Positions 1 through 9,317 of a DNA stretch of 64,000 bases are shown piece by piece. The stretch is from Streptomyces sp. NBC_00193. GTDB lineage: Bacteria; Actinomycetota; Actinomycetes; Streptomycetales; Streptomycetaceae. Every line of letters starts with the position of its first letter. The first letter of the stretch is position 1. Position numbers and translations under genes: made by a program. The stretch is taken from NCBI RefSeq assembly GCF_026342735.1, contig NZ_JAPEMM010000002.1, forward strand, positions 744,001 to 808,000. Reading direction: 5' to 3'. The notes below the pieces were generated by a model. It was not told the DNA's origin, ran no database searches, and worked only from the letters and a program-made list of their open reading frames with translations.

Positions 1-2
1 GG

Positions 3-122
3 TCCGTGGTGAACGTGCCCCTCCACATGGAGAAGGGGACCGGAGAGTTCCGCGTCACCTTCAACGAAGGCGGACACCTCATCGGTCTGTACTTCCTCCG
101 GACGGGCATCCCGGTCCCGTAA
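3..122 (+). CDS. C-terminal fragment of a DUF3887-like protein
   Basis: Only the last 39 codons are present, in frame 3, ending at a TAA; the start lies outside the window. The visible residues (VVNVPLHMEKGTGEFRVTF followed by a G-H-L-I-G-L-Y-F ending) resemble the closing beta strands of DUF3887 domains, which occur alone or attached to alpha/beta hydrolases in actinomycetes. It converges on the peptidase gene downstream. The family match is from memory on a short stretch, so the function is unknown. Confidence 0.5.
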   Translation, partial: SVVNVPLHMEKGTGEFRVTFNEGGHLIGLYFLRTGIPVP

Positions 123-159
123 CTCCCTTGGATTCAGGGGGGTCAGGCCTCGTCGGAGG

Positions 160-1500
160 TCAGGCCTCGTCGCGTACGAGCGCCAGCAGCCGGTCCAGGA
201 CGCGCGGGCCTCCCGCACGTACCCCGTCGTGCTCGAACTCGTCCGTCACCCATGTCTTCAGGCCGCGGATCGCCCGGGCGGTGGCCAGGGAGTGCGCGGT
301 GTCCACGTACATGTCGTCGTGGTAGACGGCCGCGGCCACCGGCACCTCGTTGACGGCGAGCCGCGCCCGGTCGTACAGCGGGGTCCAGCCGGTGCGGGCC
401 AGCAGCAGCTCGGCGGTCTCGCGCAGCGGGGCGAGTGCCGGGTCGCAGGCGAAGTGCCAGGGGTGGATGGTCTCGCCGGTGAAGTACAGCGGCTCCGCGC
501 CCGCGAGGGTCTTCGCGGCGTCGAACCGCGGGAGCCCGGAGCGCACCCGTTCGGCGGCCCAGCCGATGGGCGCGCCCGGGTCCTGGGCGTAGATCGCCTC
601 GTGGACCAGGGCGTAGAGGGGGTGCCCGGCGAAGGAGAGCTGGGCGTGCACGGCCTCCAGGAAGGCGTCGGAGAGGGCGGGTCCGGCCGGGGTGGGCACG
701 AAGGCGTCCTCCAGCAGGTAGTGCAGCTGGTGGCTGCCGTCGGATACGCCGAGGAGCAGGCCGAGGGACTGGAAGGCCTCGGCCGTCAGCAGGTATCCGC
801 CGGGCAGTTCGGCCGGGCGCTCGACGAGGTGGGCGGCGATGCGGCGGGCACGCTCCACGTCCATGGGGTAGCGGGCGTAGTGCGCCCGGTTCTTGCGCTC
901 GATGCGGGGGTACGCGGCTTCGTACACCTCGGCGGCGGTGGCGTCGAGGGAGGGCAGCCCGCCGGTGATGAGGGCGGCGGCCAGCCCCTCGGGGGCGGCG
1001 CCCAGGTAGTGGGTGACACAGAAGCCGCCGAAGCTCTGGCCGAGGACCGTCCAGGGGGCGCCGCCGGTGAGGAGCGGGCGGATGGTCTCGGCGTCGCGCA
1101 CGATGGAGTCGGCGCGGAAGTGCGCGAGGTACTCGGCCTGCTGCGCGGGGCCGCCGCGCAGCGGCAGGGTCTGCCGGTTGACCGGGGTGGAGCGGCCGGT
1201 CCCGCGCTGGTCGAGCAGCAGCACCCGGTACTCCGCGAGGGCCCGCTCCAGCCACGCCTGCCGGCCGACGAACCGGCGGGCACCGAAGCCGGGTCCGCCC
1301 TCCAGGTAGAGCAGCCAGGGCAGGGACTCCGGGTCCTTGCCGGTGGCGACCAGTTCGCGGGCGTACAGCTCGATCCGCTCGCCGTCGGGGCGGGCGTGGT
1401 CGAGCGGAACGGTGAAGTGGTGGTCGGTGAGGACGACGCCGGGCTGGCGGTAGCTGCCGGAGGCGGCGCTCTCGGAGGGCACGGGGTTCACGGGGGTCAC
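160..1500 (-). CDS. Alpha/beta-hydrolase, proline iminopeptidase-like (S33)
   Basis: Cytoplasmic serine aminopeptidase-type hydrolase of 446 aa, the usual length for the large actinobacterial S33 group. Visible motifs are the oxyanion-hole segment LEGGPGFG near residue 67, DQRGTGRS near residue 97, and the nucleophile elbow GQSFGG near residue 155. The catalytic Asp and His should lie in the C-terminal third; the late HDDMYVDT segment is a candidate for the His region. No signal peptide is seen. Start is GTG, with AGGGA seven bases upstream. It is transcribed alone, converging on the DUF3887 fragment. Family members remove N-terminal proline; the actual substrate cannot be read from sequence. 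Confidence 0.85.
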   Translation of the reverse strand: MTPVNPVPSESAASGSYRQPGVVLTDHHFTVPLDHARPDGERIELYARELVATGKDPESLPWLLYLEGGPGFGARRFVGRQAWLERALAEYRVLLLDQRGTGRSTPVNRQTLPLRGGPAQQAEYLAHFRADSIVRDAETIRPLLTGGAPWTVLGQSFGGFCVTHYLGAAPEGLAAALITGGLPSLDATAAEVYEAAYPRIERKNRAHYARYPMDVERARRIAAHLVERPAELPGGYLLTAEAFQSLGLLLGVSDGSHQLHYLLEDAFVPTPAGPALSDAFLEAVHAQLSFAGHPLYALVHEAIYAQDPGAPIGWAAERVRSGLPRFDAAKTLAGAEPLYFTGETIHPWHFACDPALAPLRETAELLLARTGWTPLYDRARLAVNEVPVAAAVYHDDMYVDTAHSLATARAIRGLKTWVTDEFEHDGVRAGGPRVLDRLLALVRDEA

Positions 1501-1597
1501 GGGAGGTCCCTGGGGTCGGCGCGGTGCGGTGGTGTACGCGGCAGCCGTCCCGGGGCCAGTGGGTGGTGACGAACCGGGACGACGGGCCCGCCCGAGC

Positions 1598-2359
1598 TTA
1601 CGCGAGGCCTCCGGCAGAGGTCGGACCTGCGGATTGCCCGACGACCGATTCGACTCCGTCCAGCATCCGCGCGAGCCCGAACTCGAACAGGGTGTCGAGG
1701 TCGAACTGCTCCTCGCCGAAGAGCGTGGACAGGATCGGGAAGGACCCGGCGGTCTGGATCGTCTCCATCCGCGGCTCGTTGGAGGCCATCCACTCCTCGG
1801 GGGTCATCCCGGTGTCCTGCCGGGCCTGCGACTCCAGCTCGACGGCCGCCGCGACCCCCTGGGCGTATCCGAGGAGAGCGAGGTGGATGTGGATGATCTG
1901 GGTCGGTGTCAGCCCCAGGCCGTTCAGGGCACTGAGAACCCGTTCGGTGTACCGCATCGCGTGGGGCGAGGCCATCGGCCGGGTGAGGGCGGCCATGGCC
2001 CGTGCCAGCCAGGGATGCCGCTGGTACAGGACCCACAACCACCGCACCTCCCGCTCCAGTTGCGCACGCCAGCCGAGCGGCGGCGACCCCGGCGGCTCTC
2101 CGGCGAAAACCGTCTCCGACATCAGCCGTACGAGCTCGCCCTTGCTCGGGACATGACGGTAGAGCGCCATCGTGGAGACACCGAAGTCGGTTGCGATGCG
2201 GCGCATGGAGAGCGCGCCCAGCCCTTCGGCGTCGACGAGGGCGATCGCGCCTCGGACGATGCGATCCCGGGTGAGTCCGTGAGCGGGAGTCGAGGGCCGT
2301 TCCCGTCCCGACTCGGCGACGACGGTGCCGACGCCGGGGCCCCGTTCCCTCCTGTGCAT
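1598..2359 (-). CDS. TetR-family transcriptional repressor
   Basis: 253-aa regulator. The N-terminal helix-turn-helix is clear (RIATDFGVSTMALYRHVPSK near residues 53-72), followed by a ligand-binding domain of the tetracycline-repressor C-terminal type. It is divergent from an efflux pump and is probably its drug-responsive repressor. The chosen ATG (2359-2357) shares the tetranucleotide CATG with the ATG of the divergent transporter (2358-2360). A TTG at 2392 would extend the protein into the transporter gene and has no ribosome site. Neither gene has a Shine-Dalgarno sequence upstream, so leaderless mRNAs are plausible. AGGAGGG lies just inside the coding region, but no start codon follows it in frame. 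Confidence 0.85.
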   Translation of the reverse strand: MHRRERGPGVGTVVAESGRERPSTPAHGLTRDRIVRGAIALVDAEGLGALSMRRIATDFGVSTMALYRHVPSKGELVRLMSETVFAGEPPGSPPLGWRAQLEREVRWLWVLYQRHPWLARAMAALTRPMASPHAMRYTERVLSALNGLGLTPTQIIHIHLALLGYAQGVAAAVELESQARQDTGMTPEEWMASNEPRMETIQTAGSFPILSTLFGEEQFDLDTLFEFGLARMLDGVESVVGQSAGPTSAGGLA

Positions 2360-3920
2360 GGAGAACACACCCGGCCCCCGCGCGGGGCGCAAGGAATGGA
2401 CTGCCCTCGGCGTCCTGATGCTGCCCCTGCTCCTCGTCTCGATGGACGTCTCGGTCCTGTACTTCGCGATCCCCTACATCAGTCGGGAGCTGGAACCGAG
2501 CGCGACGCAGCAGTTGTGGATCCTCGACATGTACGGCTTCGTCCTCGCAGGGCTGCTCATCACGATGGGTGCGCTCGGCGACCGGATCGGCCGGCGCGCG
2601 CTGGTGCTCTCGGGAGCCGCTCTCTTCGGAGCGGCCTCGCTCGCCGCCGCGTACGCGGACACGGCTGAACTGCTCATCGCCGTGCGCGCCCTGCTGGGGC
2701 TGGGCGGCGCCGCCTTGATGCCCTCGACCCTCGCCCTGATCCGCAACCTCTTCCACGACGAGGAACAGCGCGGCAAGGCGGTGACCCTGTGGACCGCCGT
2801 GATGACGACGGGCATTTCGCTGGGGCCCGTGGTCAGCGGTCTGTTGCTGGAGCACTTCTGGTGGGGCTCGGTCTTCCTGATCAACCTGCCCGCGATGGTG
2901 CTCCTGCTCGTACTGGTGCCCTTCCTGGTACCGGAGTTCAGGTCGGCGACGGGCGAGCGCTTCGACCTGCCGAGTGCGGCGCTGTCGCTCGGCGCGGTGC
3001 TCCTGGTCATCTACGGCATCAAGGAATGGGCCCGGCACGGGTACGAGCCGCTGCCCGCGCTCGCCATCGGCACGGGGCTGGTGCTCGGCCTCGTCTTCGT
3101 ACGCCGCCAGCGGCACCTCGCGCATCCGGTGATCGACCTCGGCTTGCTCGGCCGACGCGCCTTCGGCGGTCCGGTGTTCGCCAATCTCCTCGCGATGTCC
3201 GCCACGGTCGGGATGGCCGTCTTCCTGACCCAGTACCTGCAGTCGGTCCTCGGTCTGAGCCCGTTCGACGCCGCCCTGTGGAGCCTGGTGCCGGCCGCCG
3301 GAGTGGCCGTCGCGGCCCCGGCCGGAGCGGCCCTCGCCCAACGCGTCGACCGGGCGTACGTCATGGGCGGCGGCTTCCTGCTCTCCGGCTGCGGCTTCCT
3401 CTGGCTGACCCAGGTGCGCACGGACTCGGCGCTCTGGTTCACCCTCGCCGGCGTCTCCCTGTACGCGGGGGGCCTGGTCGCCGCCATGACCCTCGCCAAC
3501 GAACTCGCCCTCGGAGCGGCCCCGCCGGAACGCGCGGGATCCGCCGCGGCCGTGCTGGAGTCGGGCCAGGAGCTCGGCGGAGCCCTGGGCATGGCGATCC
3601 TGGGGTCCATCGGGGCCGCGGTCTACAGCCGGGACATGGCGGCGGCACTGCCGCCGGGCGTGCCGCGGGCCGAGGCCGTACGCGAAACGCTCGGCGGGGC
3701 GACGGCTGCCGCGGCCGAGCTGTCCTCGGGGCCCGCGGATGCCGTACTGGCGGCCGCGCGCGAGGCCTTCACGCACGGGATGGGCTTCGCGGCCGTGGGC
3801 GCTGCCGTCACCATGACCGGCGCCGCCTTCTTCTCGTTCACCTGGCTGAGGGGTGTGGGCACGACGGGGCGCCCGGTGCCTGCACCGGCCGCCCCGCGGT
3901 CCGCCACCCGCACCCCCTGA
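2358..3920 (+). CDS. MFS drug efflux transporter, 14-TM DHA2 (EmrB/QacA) type
   Basis: 520-aa integral membrane protein, the standard size for 14-helix drug:proton antiporters. The DHA2 signatures are visible: a first helix with LLVSMDVSVLYFAIPYI, W-I-x-D-x-Y-G-F at the start of helix 2, and the loop motif GDRIGRRALVLSG. It probably exports a hydrophobic drug or metabolite in exchange for protons. It is divergent from and overlaps the start of the TetR repressor, a classic self-regulated pair. ATG 2358 was chosen because the GTG at 2325 adds an 11-residue tail absent from relatives and lies inside the repressor gene. The substrate is unknown. Confidence 0.88.
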   Translation: MENTPGPRAGRKEWTALGVLMLPLLLVSMDVSVLYFAIPYISRELEPSATQQLWILDMYGFVLAGLLITMGALGDRIGRRALVLSGAALFGAASLAAAYADTAELLIAVRALLGLGGAALMPSTLALIRNLFHDEEQRGKAVTLWTAVMTTGISLGPVVSGLLLEHFWWGSVFLINLPAMVLLLVLVPFLVPEFRSATGERFDLPSAALSLGAVLLVIYGIKEWARHGYEPLPALAIGTGLVLGLVFVRRQRHLAHPVIDLGLLGRRAFGGPVFANLLAMSATVGMAVFLTQYLQSVLGLSPFDAALWSLVPAAGVAVAAPAGAALAQRVDRAYVMGGGFLLSGCGFLWLTQVRTDSALWFTLAGVSLYAGGLVAAMTLANELALGAAPPERAGSAAAVLESGQELGGALGMAILGSIGAAVYSRDMAAALPPGVPRAEAVRETLGGATAAAAELSSGPADAVLAAAREAFTHGMGFAAVGAAVTMTGAAFFSFTWLRGVGTTGRPVPAPAAPRSATRTP

Positions 3921-3929
3921 CGGCCGGCT

Positions 3930-4931
3930 TCAGCGGGCGTCGCGCCACCAGTAGCGCCCGACGACGAGCTCCTCCAGCGAGCGGAGCCGGTCCGCGGCCA
4001 TGCGCGCGTGGACCTCGGGGCGTTCCAGTGCGACACGGAGATCGGCCGCGAGGTGGGTCGCTTCGCGGACCTCGCAGCCTGCCCGAAGGGTGTCCGGGGA
4101 GGTATCCGTCGCACGGGCGACGACGTCGAGGACGCTCTCCATGTGCGGGCCGCTGAACCGGATCAGGAAGAACCAGTCGTCGACCGGATCCCCGAGGCGG
4201 GCCCATTCGAAGTCCAGCAGGGCCGTCACGGTCCGGCCGTGCGCGAGCCAGTTGTCCCAGTGGCAGTCCGCGTGGACCGGGACGACCGTACGGGCCTGCG
4301 GGGGCGCGTCCCGCGCGATCGCCCTCAGCCCGTCGAGCAGGCGGGGAGGTACGGTTCCGTGCCGGTCGCGCTCGGCCAGGCCCTCGATCTCGGCGAGGAA
4401 CTCGGCCCGACCGGTGAACCCTCCGTGGTCGAGGGTTTCCCTCAGCGTCCGGTCGGCGTCGCCCTCGGGCACCCAGGCGTGGAGTCGGCCGAGCCGCTCG
4501 ACCGCCTCCCCGGCCAACGCGCGCGCGGTCGCCGCGTCCACGCCGGGCATGCCCATGCCGGGAGCCGTTCCCGGCACGCGGGTGTAGCAGGCATAGCGGA
4601 GGTCGCCCGACTCCAGCCGGTGGGTCCCGCTGTCGAGCAGCGGGGCCGTCAGGCCGGCGGGCAGGTGGGGCGCGAGCGCGATCTCCCGGTTCAGCCGCGT
4701 GTGGGAGGCCGCATCGATGATCTTCACGACCACGTCCGGGCCCACGTACACGTGGTGGGAACCGCTCGCGGCGGTGGCCATGGGGCCGGGATCCCGTCCC
4801 AGGGCCACCACCGCGAGCGCGCGGGCGGCGGCGTGCGCCCGGCTCGGGTCCGCCATCGGTTCGCGGGCGGTCAGAGGCCCCTCGGTTGCCGGAGGTACTT
4901 CGGTGGTCACCGGTCCTTCGGTGGTGGTCAC
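3930..4931 (-). CDS. Aminoglycoside phosphotransferase (APH)-fold small-molecule kinase
   Basis: 333-aa APH/choline-kinase-fold enzyme. The Brenner motif HADCHWDNW (near residue 224) carries catalytic Asp and Asn, and LLDFEWARLGDP supplies the metal-binding Asp. The lysine of the N-lobe is probably in VVVKII. Substrates of such orphan proteins include antibiotics, homoserine, choline or sugars, so resistance cannot be assumed. The start is ambiguous. GTG codons at 4931 and 4910 each follow GAAGG within a short imperfect repeat of GTGACCACCGAAGG, and an ATG at 4856 gives a more family-like N-terminus. It lies 32 bp downstream of the mycothiol dehydrogenase gene and may be co-transcribed. Confidence 0.78.
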   Translation of the reverse strand: MTTTEGPVTTEVPPATEGPLTAREPMADPSRAHAAARALAVVALGRDPGPMATAASGSHHVYVGPDVVVKIIDAASHTRLNREIALAPHLPAGLTAPLLDSGTHRLESGDLRYACYTRVPGTAPGMGMPGVDAATARALAGEAVERLGRLHAWVPEGDADRTLRETLDHGGFTGRAEFLAEIEGLAERDRHGTVPPRLLDGLRAIARDAPPQARTVVPVHADCHWDNWLAHGRTVTALLDFEWARLGDPVDDWFFLIRFSGPHMESVLDVVARATDTSPDTLRAGCEVREATHLAADLRVALERPEVHARMAADRLRSLEELVVGRYWWRDAR

Positions 4932-4963
4932 GGGGCCTTCGGTGGTCGCGGGTCCGTGGATGC

Positions 4964-6049
4964 TCAGAACTCGACCACCGAGCGGAGCACCTCACCCCGT
5001 TCCATGCGGGCGAAGGCCGCCTCGACCCCGTCCAGGGCGATCCGCTCCGAGACGAACGCGTCGAGGTCGAGCCGGCCTTGCAGGTAGAGGTCGATGAGCA
5101 GCGGGAAGTCCCGCTCGGGCAGGCAGTCCCCGTACCAGGAGGACTTCAGGGCGCCGCCGCGTCCGAAGACGTCCAGCAGCGGGAGTTCGAGCTGCATCTC
5201 CGGCGTCGGGACGCCGACCAGCACCACCGTGCCGGCCAGGTCGCGCGCGTAGAACGCCTGCTTGTACGTCTCGGGACGGCCGACGGCCTCGATGACCACG
5301 TCCGCCCCGTTGCCGCCGGTCAGCTCCTGGATGGCCTTGACCACGTCCTGCGTACCGCCGTTGACGGTGTGCGTGGCGCCGAGTCCCCGCGCCCACTCCA
5401 GCTTCCGGTCGTCCAGGTCCACGGCGATGATGCGGGAGGCTCCGGCCAGCCTGGCCCCGGCGACGGCGGCGTTGCCCACTCCCCCGCAGCCGATCACGGC
5501 CACGGAGTCGCCGCGGCCGACGTTGCCGGTGTTCAGGGCGGCGCCCAGGCCGGCCATCACCCCGCAGCCGAGCAGCCCGGCGGCCGCCGGCGAAGCGGCC
5601 GGGTCCACCTTGGTGCACTGACCGGCGGCGACCAGGGTCTTCTCGGCGAAGGCGCCGATGCCGAGGGCCGGGGAGAGCGGGGTGCCGTCCTCCAGGGTCA
5701 TGGGCTGGGTGGCGTTGTGCGTGGCGAAGCAGTACCAGGGGCGGCCGCGCTTGCAGGCCCGACAGCTCCCGCACACCGCGCGCCAGTTGAGGACGACGAA
5801 GTCGCCGGGGGCCACGGAGGTGACGTCCGGGCCGACGGATTCGACGACACCGGCCGCCTCGTGGCCGAGCAGGAAGGGGTACTCGTCGTTGATCCCACCC
5901 TCCCGGTAGTGCAGGTCGGTGTGGCAGACCCCGCAGGCCTGGACCCGTACGAGCGCCTCGCCGGGGCCCGGGTCGGGCACGAGGATCGTCGTGGTCTCCA
6001 CCGGTGCGCCCTTGCTCCTGGCGATGACCCCTCGTACGCGATGCGTCAC
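4964..6049 (-). CDS. mscR: S-(hydroxymethyl)mycothiol dehydrogenase
   Basis: 361-aa zinc-dependent medium-chain dehydrogenase that oxidises the formaldehyde-mycothiol adduct to S-formylmycothiol with NAD, the actinobacterial formaldehyde (and nitrosomycothiol) detoxification step. Catalytic zinc ligands are in ACGVCHTD and GHEAAG. Structural-zinc cysteines are in [16 protein letters not shown]. The Rossmann glycine motif is [10 protein letters not shown]. Length and the N-terminal VRGVIAR start match the family closely. Start is GTG, with GGGGT just upstream. It is followed by the phosphotransferase gene at 32 bp. The companion metallo-hydrolase often found beside this gene is not adjacent here. 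Confidence 0.92.
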   Translation of the reverse strand: MTHRVRGVIARSKGAPVETTTILVPDPGPGEALVRVQACGVCHTDLHYREGGINDEYPFLLGHEAAGVVESVGPDVTSVAPGDFVVLNWRAVCGSCRACKRGRPWYCFATHNATQPMTLEDGTPLSPALGIGAFAEKTLVAAGQCTKVDPAASPAAAGLLGCGVMAGLGAALNTGNVGRGDSVAVIGCGGVGNAAVAGARLAGASRIIAVDLDDRKLEWARGLGATHTVNGGTQDVVKAIQELTGGNGADVVIEAVGRPETYKQAFYARDLAGTVVLVGVPTPEMQLELPLLDVFGRGGALKSSWYGDCLPERDFPLLIDLYLQGRLDLDAFVSERIALDGVEAAFARMERGEVLRSVVEF

Positions 6050-6179
6050 GTGCTACCCCGATCTCGATCACGGTCTCGTCGACTGCGCCGGAGGCCCCCC
6101 GAGGGTTCCACCGGTCCCCCGCCAACGTACACGCGCTGTCCCGTGTGCGGGAGTTGCACCGCGCCCTGGCGGGCCCGTC

Positions 6180-7154
6180 CTAGGCGTGGTCCCCGGACAG
6201 TCCGGGCGGCAGCGCCGCCCGTAGGGCCGTGCCGAAGGCGGCCACGGCGGGGTGGGCTGCGGCGCCGCTGCGGAAGGCCACGTTGGTGCGGCGCTCCATG
6301 ACGAGGCGGGTGAGCGCCACGGCCGGATCCGCGTGTCCGGTGATCCCCAGCTGCGGCACCACTGCCACCCCCTGGCCGGCCGCGACCAGCGCGAGCACGG
6401 TGGCGAACTCGTCCACCTGGTGGCGGATCCTCGGCATGAACCCGGCGTCCTCGCAGGCGCGCACGGTCATGGCGTGGCAGAGCGTGCCGGGCGTGGCGGT
6501 GATCCAGGGCGCGTCGGCGTGCGTACGGAGCAACGCCCGCTGCCCGACTCCGCCCTCCCCGACTCCCCCCTCCCCGACTCCCTCTGCCGAAGCGACGGAC
6601 CCGGCCGGCCCGCCGGTCCACTGCGCCGGTGTCGCCAGGTACATCGCCTCGCGGTAGAGCGGTTCCGTGGCGAGGCCCGGTTCCTCCGGCGCGGGGACGA
6701 AGTCGTAGGCGTGGATCAGGGCCACGTCCAGGTCCCCGGCCCGCAGCGCGTGGGCGACCGCCGCCGGGTCGGTTTCGGACACCATCGGCTCCAGTCCCGG
6801 GTGCCGGCGGGCCAGCTCCGCCAGGGCCGCCGGGACGATGGCCCTGGTCGCGGTCGGGAAGGAGCCGATCCGCAGCGCTCCGGCCAGTCCGCCGCGCGCC
6901 TCCGCGAGCTCGGCGTCGGCCCGCTCCAGCAGGTCCAGCACCGCGTCGGCGTGCCGGACCAGGTTCTGGCCGGCGGGCGTGAGCCGGACCCGGCGCCCGG
7001 TGCGCTCCAGCAGCGGCAGACCGGCCTCGCGTTCGAGGACCGAGAGCTGCTGGGACACCGCCGAAGGGCTGAAGGAGAGCGCCTCGGCCACCGCGGCGAT
7101 GGTCCCGCGGTGGGCGAGTTCGCGCAGGAGGCGCAGGCGTCGTACGTCGAGCAT
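6180..7154 (-). CDS. LysR-family transcriptional regulator
   Basis: 324-aa LysR protein. The N-terminal winged HTH (LSFSPSAVSQQLSVLEREAG, residues 26-45) is followed by a periplasmic-binding-like effector domain. It is divergent from the DapA-like gene, with a matching LysR box in the 70-bp gap, so it very likely controls both genes. Within the effector domain (coding bases about 6543-6590) there is a low-complexity GVGEGG repeat produced by a short DNA tandem repeat. This loop is expected to vary between strains. ATG start at 7154. Confidence 0.88.
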   Translation of the reverse strand: MLDVRRLRLLRELAHRGTIAAVAEALSFSPSAVSQQLSVLEREAGLPLLERTGRRVRLTPAGQNLVRHADAVLDLLERADAELAEARGGLAGALRIGSFPTATRAIVPAALAELARRHPGLEPMVSETDPAAVAHALRAGDLDVALIHAYDFVPAPEEPGLATEPLYREAMYLATPAQWTGGPAGSVASAEGVGEGGVGEGGVGQRALLRTHADAPWITATPGTLCHAMTVRACEDAGFMPRIRHQVDEFATVLALVAAGQGVAVVPQLGITGHADPAVALTRLVMERRTNVAFRSGAAAHPAVAAFGTALRAALPPGLSGDHA

Positions 7155-7162
7155 CGGATCAG

Positions 7163-7179
7163 CTTACGGTTCAGGTAAG
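7163..7179. promoter_or_regulatory. LysR-type operator (T-N11-A dyad)
   Basis: CTTACGGTTCAGGTAAG is an inverted repeat of CTTAC/GTAAG with a 7-base spacer, and it fits the LysR T-N11-A rule exactly. It sits 9 bp upstream of the LysR start and 46 bp upstream of the DapA-like start, where autoregulation and activation sites usually lie. Binding by this particular LysR protein is inferred. Confidence 0.65.
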
Positions 7180-7224
7180 AAAGGCGAACTGGATTCGATG
7201 CTCGGGGCGGGTCAGGCTCGTTCC

Positions 7225-8181
7225 ATGACCCAGACGCTCAGCACCTCGTCCACACCCGCCGCCGCCCCCTCCGCCACCCCTGCCGCCTCCGGCCCGTACG
7301 CCCCGCACGGGATCCACGTGCCGCTGATCACCCCTTTCACCGCCGCCGGCGAGGTCGCCGCCGACGCCCTGGAGGCGCTCGCCCACGAGGTGCTCGACGC
7401 GGGAGCCACCGGGATCGTGGCGCTGGGCACCACCGGCGAGCCGGCCGCCCTCGACGAGGCCGAGCGCGACCTCGTCACCGACGTCTGCGCCCGGGTCTGC
7501 CGGGAGCGGGGGGCGGCGCTGACCGTGGGTGCCGGGGCGAGCGGGACGCGGGCCGCCGAGGAGTCGCTCGGCCGGCTGAAGCGGTGGCCCGAGGCGCGGG
7601 CCGCGCTGGTGACCGTGCCCGCGTTCCTGCGGCCCGCGGCCTCCGGGGTGCTGGCGCACTTCGAGCGGCTGGCCCGTGTGAGCCCCGTACCGCTGATCGT
7701 CTATCACGTCCCGTACCGCACCGGGCAGCCGTTGGACGCGACGCCGCTGCGGGCGATCGGTGCGCTGCCGGGGGTGGCCGGAGTGAAGTACGCCGTCGGC
7801 TCGCTCGACGGGGAAGCGGTGGCCCTGCTCGGTGATCTGCCGGACGGTTTCGCGGTGTTGGCGGGCGACGACGTCTTCCTGTCGCCCCTGCTCGCGCTCG
7901 GCGCGGCGGGCGGGGTCCTCGCGTCGGCCCATCTCGCGACGGGCCGGTTCGCCGAGCTCGCGACCGCCTGGCGGGCGGGCGAGGCGGACCGGGCCCGCCC
8001 CCTGGGCCATGCGCTGGCCCGGCTCTCCGCCACTCTCTTCGCCGAGCCCAACCCGACGGTGATCAAGGGGGTGTTGTACGCGCAGGGGCGCATCCCGACC
8101 CCCGACGTACGCCTCCCCCTGCTGCCCGCGGGCGCGGAATCGGTCGCCGCGGCCCTGCGGGAGCTGGCGCAGCTTCCCTGA
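7225..8181 (+). CDS. Dihydrodipicolinate synthase/N-acetylneuraminate lyase family aldolase
   Basis: 318-aa class I aldolase of the DapA superfamily, which makes or breaks pyruvate C-C bonds through a Schiff-base lysine. The substrate-loop motif GTTGEPAAL (family GTTGE), the conserved Tyr in YHVPYRTG and the Schiff-base Lys in GVKYAVGS are all visible. The lone genomic position beside a LysR regulator argues for a catabolic or specialised aldolase rather than the housekeeping lysine-pathway enzyme. ATG 7225 gives a 30-residue Ala/Ser/Pro-rich lead before the barrel; ATG 7199 upstream is a weaker alternative. Confidence 0.85.
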   Translation: MTQTLSTSSTPAAAPSATPAASGPYAPHGIHVPLITPFTAAGEVAADALEALAHEVLDAGATGIVALGTTGEPAALDEAERDLVTDVCARVCRERGAALTVGAGASGTRAAEESLGRLKRWPEARAALVTVPAFLRPAASGVLAHFERLARVSPVPLIVYHVPYRTGQPLDATPLRAIGALPGVAGVKYAVGSLDGEAVALLGDLPDGFAVLAGDDVFLSPLLALGAAGGVLASAHLATGRFAELATAWRAGEADRARPLGHALARLSATLFAEPNPTVIKGVLYAQGRIPTPDVRLPLLPAGAESVAAALRELAQLP

Positions 8182-8276
8182 CCTCCCCCCCTGCCCGTTA
8201 CCACAACCTCGCCCGCCGCGTGCCGAGTTGACGATGCCGCGGCGGCCCGTCGGCAACCGGGCCCAGACTGCTCGCC

Positions 8277-9317
8277 ATGAGCAGCGAGGTACCCCCCGGG
8301 CGCGAGCACCTCTACATCAACGTCGAGCCCGCGGAGCATCCGGTGGCGGCCGCGCAGGAGGCCGACGCCTCCGACGCCGCGCAGCGGTACACGCGCTGCA
8401 TCATCCGGGGCCCGCTCTTCGGGATCGCCGCCCAGGAGGAGGGCGGCGGGCACCGGTGGCAGGTGCTGGCCCCGGTCACGTGCGGGTACCCGCAGGACGC
8501 CCGGGACCGGCTGAACTCCGCCCTGTGGTTCCGGGCCAAGGACGACACCGACGACCGGGCGGTCCGCCGGGAGTTCCTGGCCGCCGTCGCGCGGCTGGAG
8601 ACCGAGACGGTCGACGAGGTCACCGCGGCCGGCACGCGCTACCGCGTGGTGCGCTGCGAGGAGATCGTCTACAGCGACGGGGACGGCCCGGAGCCGCCCC
8701 GCCCCACCGATCCGGAGCCGGTCGTGCGCGACTGGGAGCTGGGGACCCGGGACCCGGAGATCGACCTGGGCTTCGTGATCGACCACATCGCGGCGGCGAG
8801 CGTCATGGAGGCCTCCGAGCGGCTCGCGCTGATGGGCCTGCACTACCGCAGCCCCCGCTACCCGGCCGCGGTACGGGCGGACTCGCGGCGCGCGCTGCGC
8901 ACGCACGCCGGGACCGTGCTGCTGCCGACCGGCTACCGGGTGCTGGAGCGCACCGCGACGGGCTGGCAGCCCGCGTCCGCGGTGCTGCCGAGCCCGCACG
9001 CGGCCCGCAGGGCACTGGTGCACATCCTGACCTGGCTCTGGCCCGCCACGTCCGCGCTGCAGGGGGCCGAGCTGCCGGAGGCCCGGCGGGCGGGGTACGA
9101 GCGGGCGGCGGCGGAGTTCCGGGCCGCCGGGGACGCGAACGCGGCGCGGCTCGACGACGGCCGCGAGCTGCGACTCGTCCGGATGCGCCGGCTGGTGCGG
9201 ATCGGGCCGGACGGGCCGGAGGGCCCGCGGCCGTCGGACGAGGAGGAGAACGGGGAGGGGCCGACCAGGATCCACCCCGCGATGGACGAGGACGGCACGA
9301 TCACCTACGAGGACTGA
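8277..9317 (+). CDS. DUF5954 family protein
   Basis: 346-aa soluble protein with no signal peptide or membrane helix. The N-terminus (EHPVAAAQEADASDAA then a RGPLFGIAAQE segment) is characteristic of the Streptomyces DUF5954 family, whose function is unknown. The C-terminus is acidic and charged. It is transcribed alone, 95 bp after the aldolase gene; TTGACG at about 8228 could be part of its promoter. No catalytic motif was recognised. Confidence 0.75.
   Translation: MSSEVPPGREHLYINVEPAEHPVAAAQEADASDAAQRYTRCIIRGPLFGIAAQEEGGGHRWQVLAPVTCGYPQDARDRLNSALWFRAKDDTDDRAVRREFLAAVARLETETVDEVTAAGTRYRVVRCEEIVYSDGDGPEPPRPTDPEPVVRDWELGTRDPEIDLGFVIDHIAAASVMEASERLALMGLHYRSPRYPAAVRADSRRALRTHAGTVLLPTGYRVLERTATGWQPASAVLPSPHAARRALVHILTWLWPATSALQGAELPEARRAGYERAAAEFRAAGDANAARLDDGRELRLVRMRRLVRIGPDGPEGPRPSDEEENGEGPTRIHPAMDEDGTITYED

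Noticed and set aside
3930-4931. A specific aminoglycoside-resistance gene
   Set aside because: The Brenner motif only proves the APH kinase fold; sequence and neighbours give no evidence for an antibiotic substrate.
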